Shown here one piece after another: positions 62,321 to 64,000 of a stretch of 64,000 nucleotides of DNA. Made by a program: the position numbers and the translations under genes. The notes beneath the pieces are model-generated. The model was not told the origin of the DNA. It made no database searches and worked only from the letters and a program-made list of their open reading frames with translations. Numbering within the stretch: the stretch's first letter is position 1; each line of letters begins with the position of its first letter. This stretch comes from Microglena sp. YARC (Eukaryota; Chlorophyta; Chlorophyceae; Chlamydomonadales; Chlamydomonadaceae): NCBI GenBank assembly GCA_022414725.1, contig CM039465.1:40500131-40564130 (forward strand), read 5' to 3'.

Positions 62321-62338
62321 GTGAGGCTGGTATTTGTG

Positions 62339-62552
62339 GTAATGATAACGCCTGGTGGGACGTGGTGTTAAGGGAGCCCGTCGTACGGGGGTAGGGAGCT
62401 GTCTTCTACCTCAACTGGACAAGCTACCATCGCGATTGACAACGACCTGCAACACCAAGAGCGACCGAAGGGGGAATCGAACCCCCAACTCCTCATCCTC
62501 ACAGTGATTTGGTCTACCACTAGACCACTTTATATCACTGAAAGGGGCTTTG
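62339..62552 (-). mobile_element. tRNA-derived SINE, nearly complete
   Basis: The minus-strand head has AGTGGTCTAGTGGTAGACC and GGGGGTTCGATTCCCCC (about 62467-62485). The body ends CCACCAGGCGTTATCATT. Extra bases before the D arm argue against a working tRNA gene. Confidence 0.8.
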
Positions 62553-62767
62553 GTATTCGTGCTTTGTACGGGATATGAGGTGCCAATTACCGGTATGCAT
62601 AAGCTCTTGGCGGCGACCGAGGCCTTTGGCTCATGCTACCTTTGCATGAATCCACGTCATGGGCTGGTCACCTGAGGTTGCTGGAGGGTGGTGGGTGGTG
62701 GAGGGAGGGTGGTGGGTGGAGGGAGGTTGCTGGAGGGGTCAGGTTGTTTGTAGTGCGTGTTGCTAAG

Positions 62768-62833
62768 TACCTTCTGTCAGACCTATCACATTCATTGCGA
62801 TCGCTGGTCACATGGCTGCTCTGGATTCACAGG
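62768..62833 (+). repeat. Copy of the exon 8 3' edge
   Basis: TACCTTCTGTCAGACC to GGATTCACAG/GTGAGG repeats the last 22 codons of exon 8 with the donor. A further exon here is possible but unproven. Confidence 0.7.
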
Positions 62834-62881
62834 TGAGGCTGGTATTTTTCTGGCGGGTTCTGTCTAAACTAGGCAGAAATG

Positions 62882-63010
62882 CCCCCCCCCCCCCCCCACC
62901 CACACGCACACACCACCCCCGGGTGTTGTAATTTCTGGCTGGTTCTGTCTAAACTAGTCAGAAATGCCCCCCCACCCCACCCCACCCCACCCCAAAACAA
63001 CTCCCCCAAC
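62882..63010. repeat. C tracts and CCCCA repeat
   Basis: Two blocks each begin TCTGTCTAAACTAG(G/T)CAG, AAATGCCCCCCC. Confidence 0.9.
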
Positions 63011-63189
63011 CCCCCGGGCTCTGCGCTTTGCGCTCCACCTTCTGCGCTCCACGCTTTGGGCTCCACCATACCCATATACTACCACACCACATCCCACACT
63101 CAATGTACTATGTATATATCATTTATGTAACAGCCCAGAGATAGCCAAAAAGGAGCTTGCTCAAAAATATTTAACTCTTGGTTCAGCAT

Positions 63190-64000
63190 TTTGTTTCGTA
63201 CGAGTAAAAACAAATCTAACTCAGTTTTGCAGTTTGTTTTGTACAAGTAAAAAAATATCTAACTCAGTTTTGCAGTTTGTTTTGTACAAGTAAAAAAATA
63301 TCTAACTCAGTTTTGCAGTTTGTTTTGTACAAGTAAAAAAATATCTAACTCAGTTTTGCAAAAAAAAAAAAATATCTAACTCAGTTTTGGCAGTAAAAAA
63401 ACATCTGTTTTGCAGTTTGTTTTGTACAAGTAAAAAAATATCTAACTCAGTTTTGCAGTTACAAGTAAAAAATATGTAGTTTGTTTTGTACTCAGTTTTG
63501 CAGTTTGTTTTGTACAAGTAAAAAAATATCAGTTTTGCAGTTTGTTTTGTACAAGTAAAAAAATTCTAACTCAGTTTTGCAGTTTGTTTTGTACAAGTAA
63601 AAAAATATCTAACTCAGTTTTGCAGTTTGTGTTTTGTACAAGTAAAAAAATATCTAACTCAGTTTTGCAGTTTGTTTTGTACAAGTAAAAAATATCTAAC
63701 TCAGTTTTGCAGTTTGTTTTGTACAAGTAAAAAAATATCTAACTCAGTTTTGCAGTTTGTTTTGTACAAGTAAAAAAATATCTAACTCAGTTTTTGCAGT
63801 TTGTTTTGTACAAGTAAAAAAATATCTAACTCAGTTTTGCAGTTTGTTTTGTACAAGTAAAAAAATATCTAACTCAGTTTTGCAGTTTGTTTTGTACAAG
63901 TAAAAAAATATCTAACTCAGTTTTGCAGTTTGTTTTGTACAAGTAAAAAAATATCTAACTCAGTTTTGCAGTTTGTTTTGTACAAGTAAAAAAATATCTA
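63190..64000. repeat. 43-bp satellite, about 18 copies, to the window end
   Basis: Units read GTTTGTTTTGTACAAGTAAA, AAAATATCTAACTCAGTTTT and GCA. Small deletions occur around 63360-63540. The array continues past the window. Confidence 0.96.

Noticed and set aside
62462..62545. A true tRNA gene on the minus strand
   Set aside because: The T arm and B box are good, but the D arm is displaced by extra bases, the acceptor stem has a mismatch and wobbles, and the sequence continues into the SINE body.

Overview
The window is nuclear DNA of a eukaryote, most likely a green alga of the Chlamydomonadales. The evidence is intron-rich genes with GT-AG junctions, a chloroplast-targeted helical-repeat protein resembling the OPR/FAST-like RNA-binding families that are expanded in these algae, a short (TTTAGGG)n-type tract, and introns packed with simple repeats. 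A Dunaliella- or Haematococcus-like genome would fit; the genus cannot be fixed from sequence alone.

Positions 1-21284 hold two head-to-tail copies of one 11.19-kb non-LTR retrotransposon. Copy 1 (1-10095) is cut by the window edge and copy 2 (10096-21284) follows with no spacer. In order the element encodes Josephin-like cysteine-protease boxes, an APE-type endonuclease, reverse transcriptase (YADD), RNase H, a CCHC zinc knuckle and a restriction-like endonuclease (RLE) domain, followed by a 1.6-1.7-kb 3' UTR with perfect hairpins. Each copy has its own 1-nt indels, so no copy has an intact reading frame as given.

Positions 21285-24001 are intergenic: tRNA-derived SINEs, a MITE fragment and a 14-copy 53-bp minisatellite.

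Positions 24002-48464 hold one large gene on the minus strand. Its first visible exon (48464-46107) encodes a low-complexity, repeat-rich region, a transmembrane helix and the start of a coiled coil. At least a dozen short, mostly phase-0 coiled-coil exons follow, down to a TGA stop at 24002. The splice phases I could work out agree along the chain. Introns are full of MITEs, SINEs, microsatellites and tandem arrays, many of which are copies of the neighbouring exon's edge and splice site.

Positions 48465-49255 separate the minus gene from a divergent plus-strand gene (49256 to beyond 62320). The plus gene starts with a probable chloroplast transit peptide, then an Ala/Pro-rich linker, then OPR/HPR-like helical repeats. 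Eight exons join in consistent phases (0,0,1,2,1,0,0) to give 970 codons. The 3' end of this gene lies outside the window or in the repeat-filled last 1.7 kb.

The main themes are a retrotransposon that appears to combine a Josephin-like protease with two endonuclease types, and recurrent local tandem duplication of exon edges in both host genes, which produces arrays of decoy splice sites and potential micro-exons.
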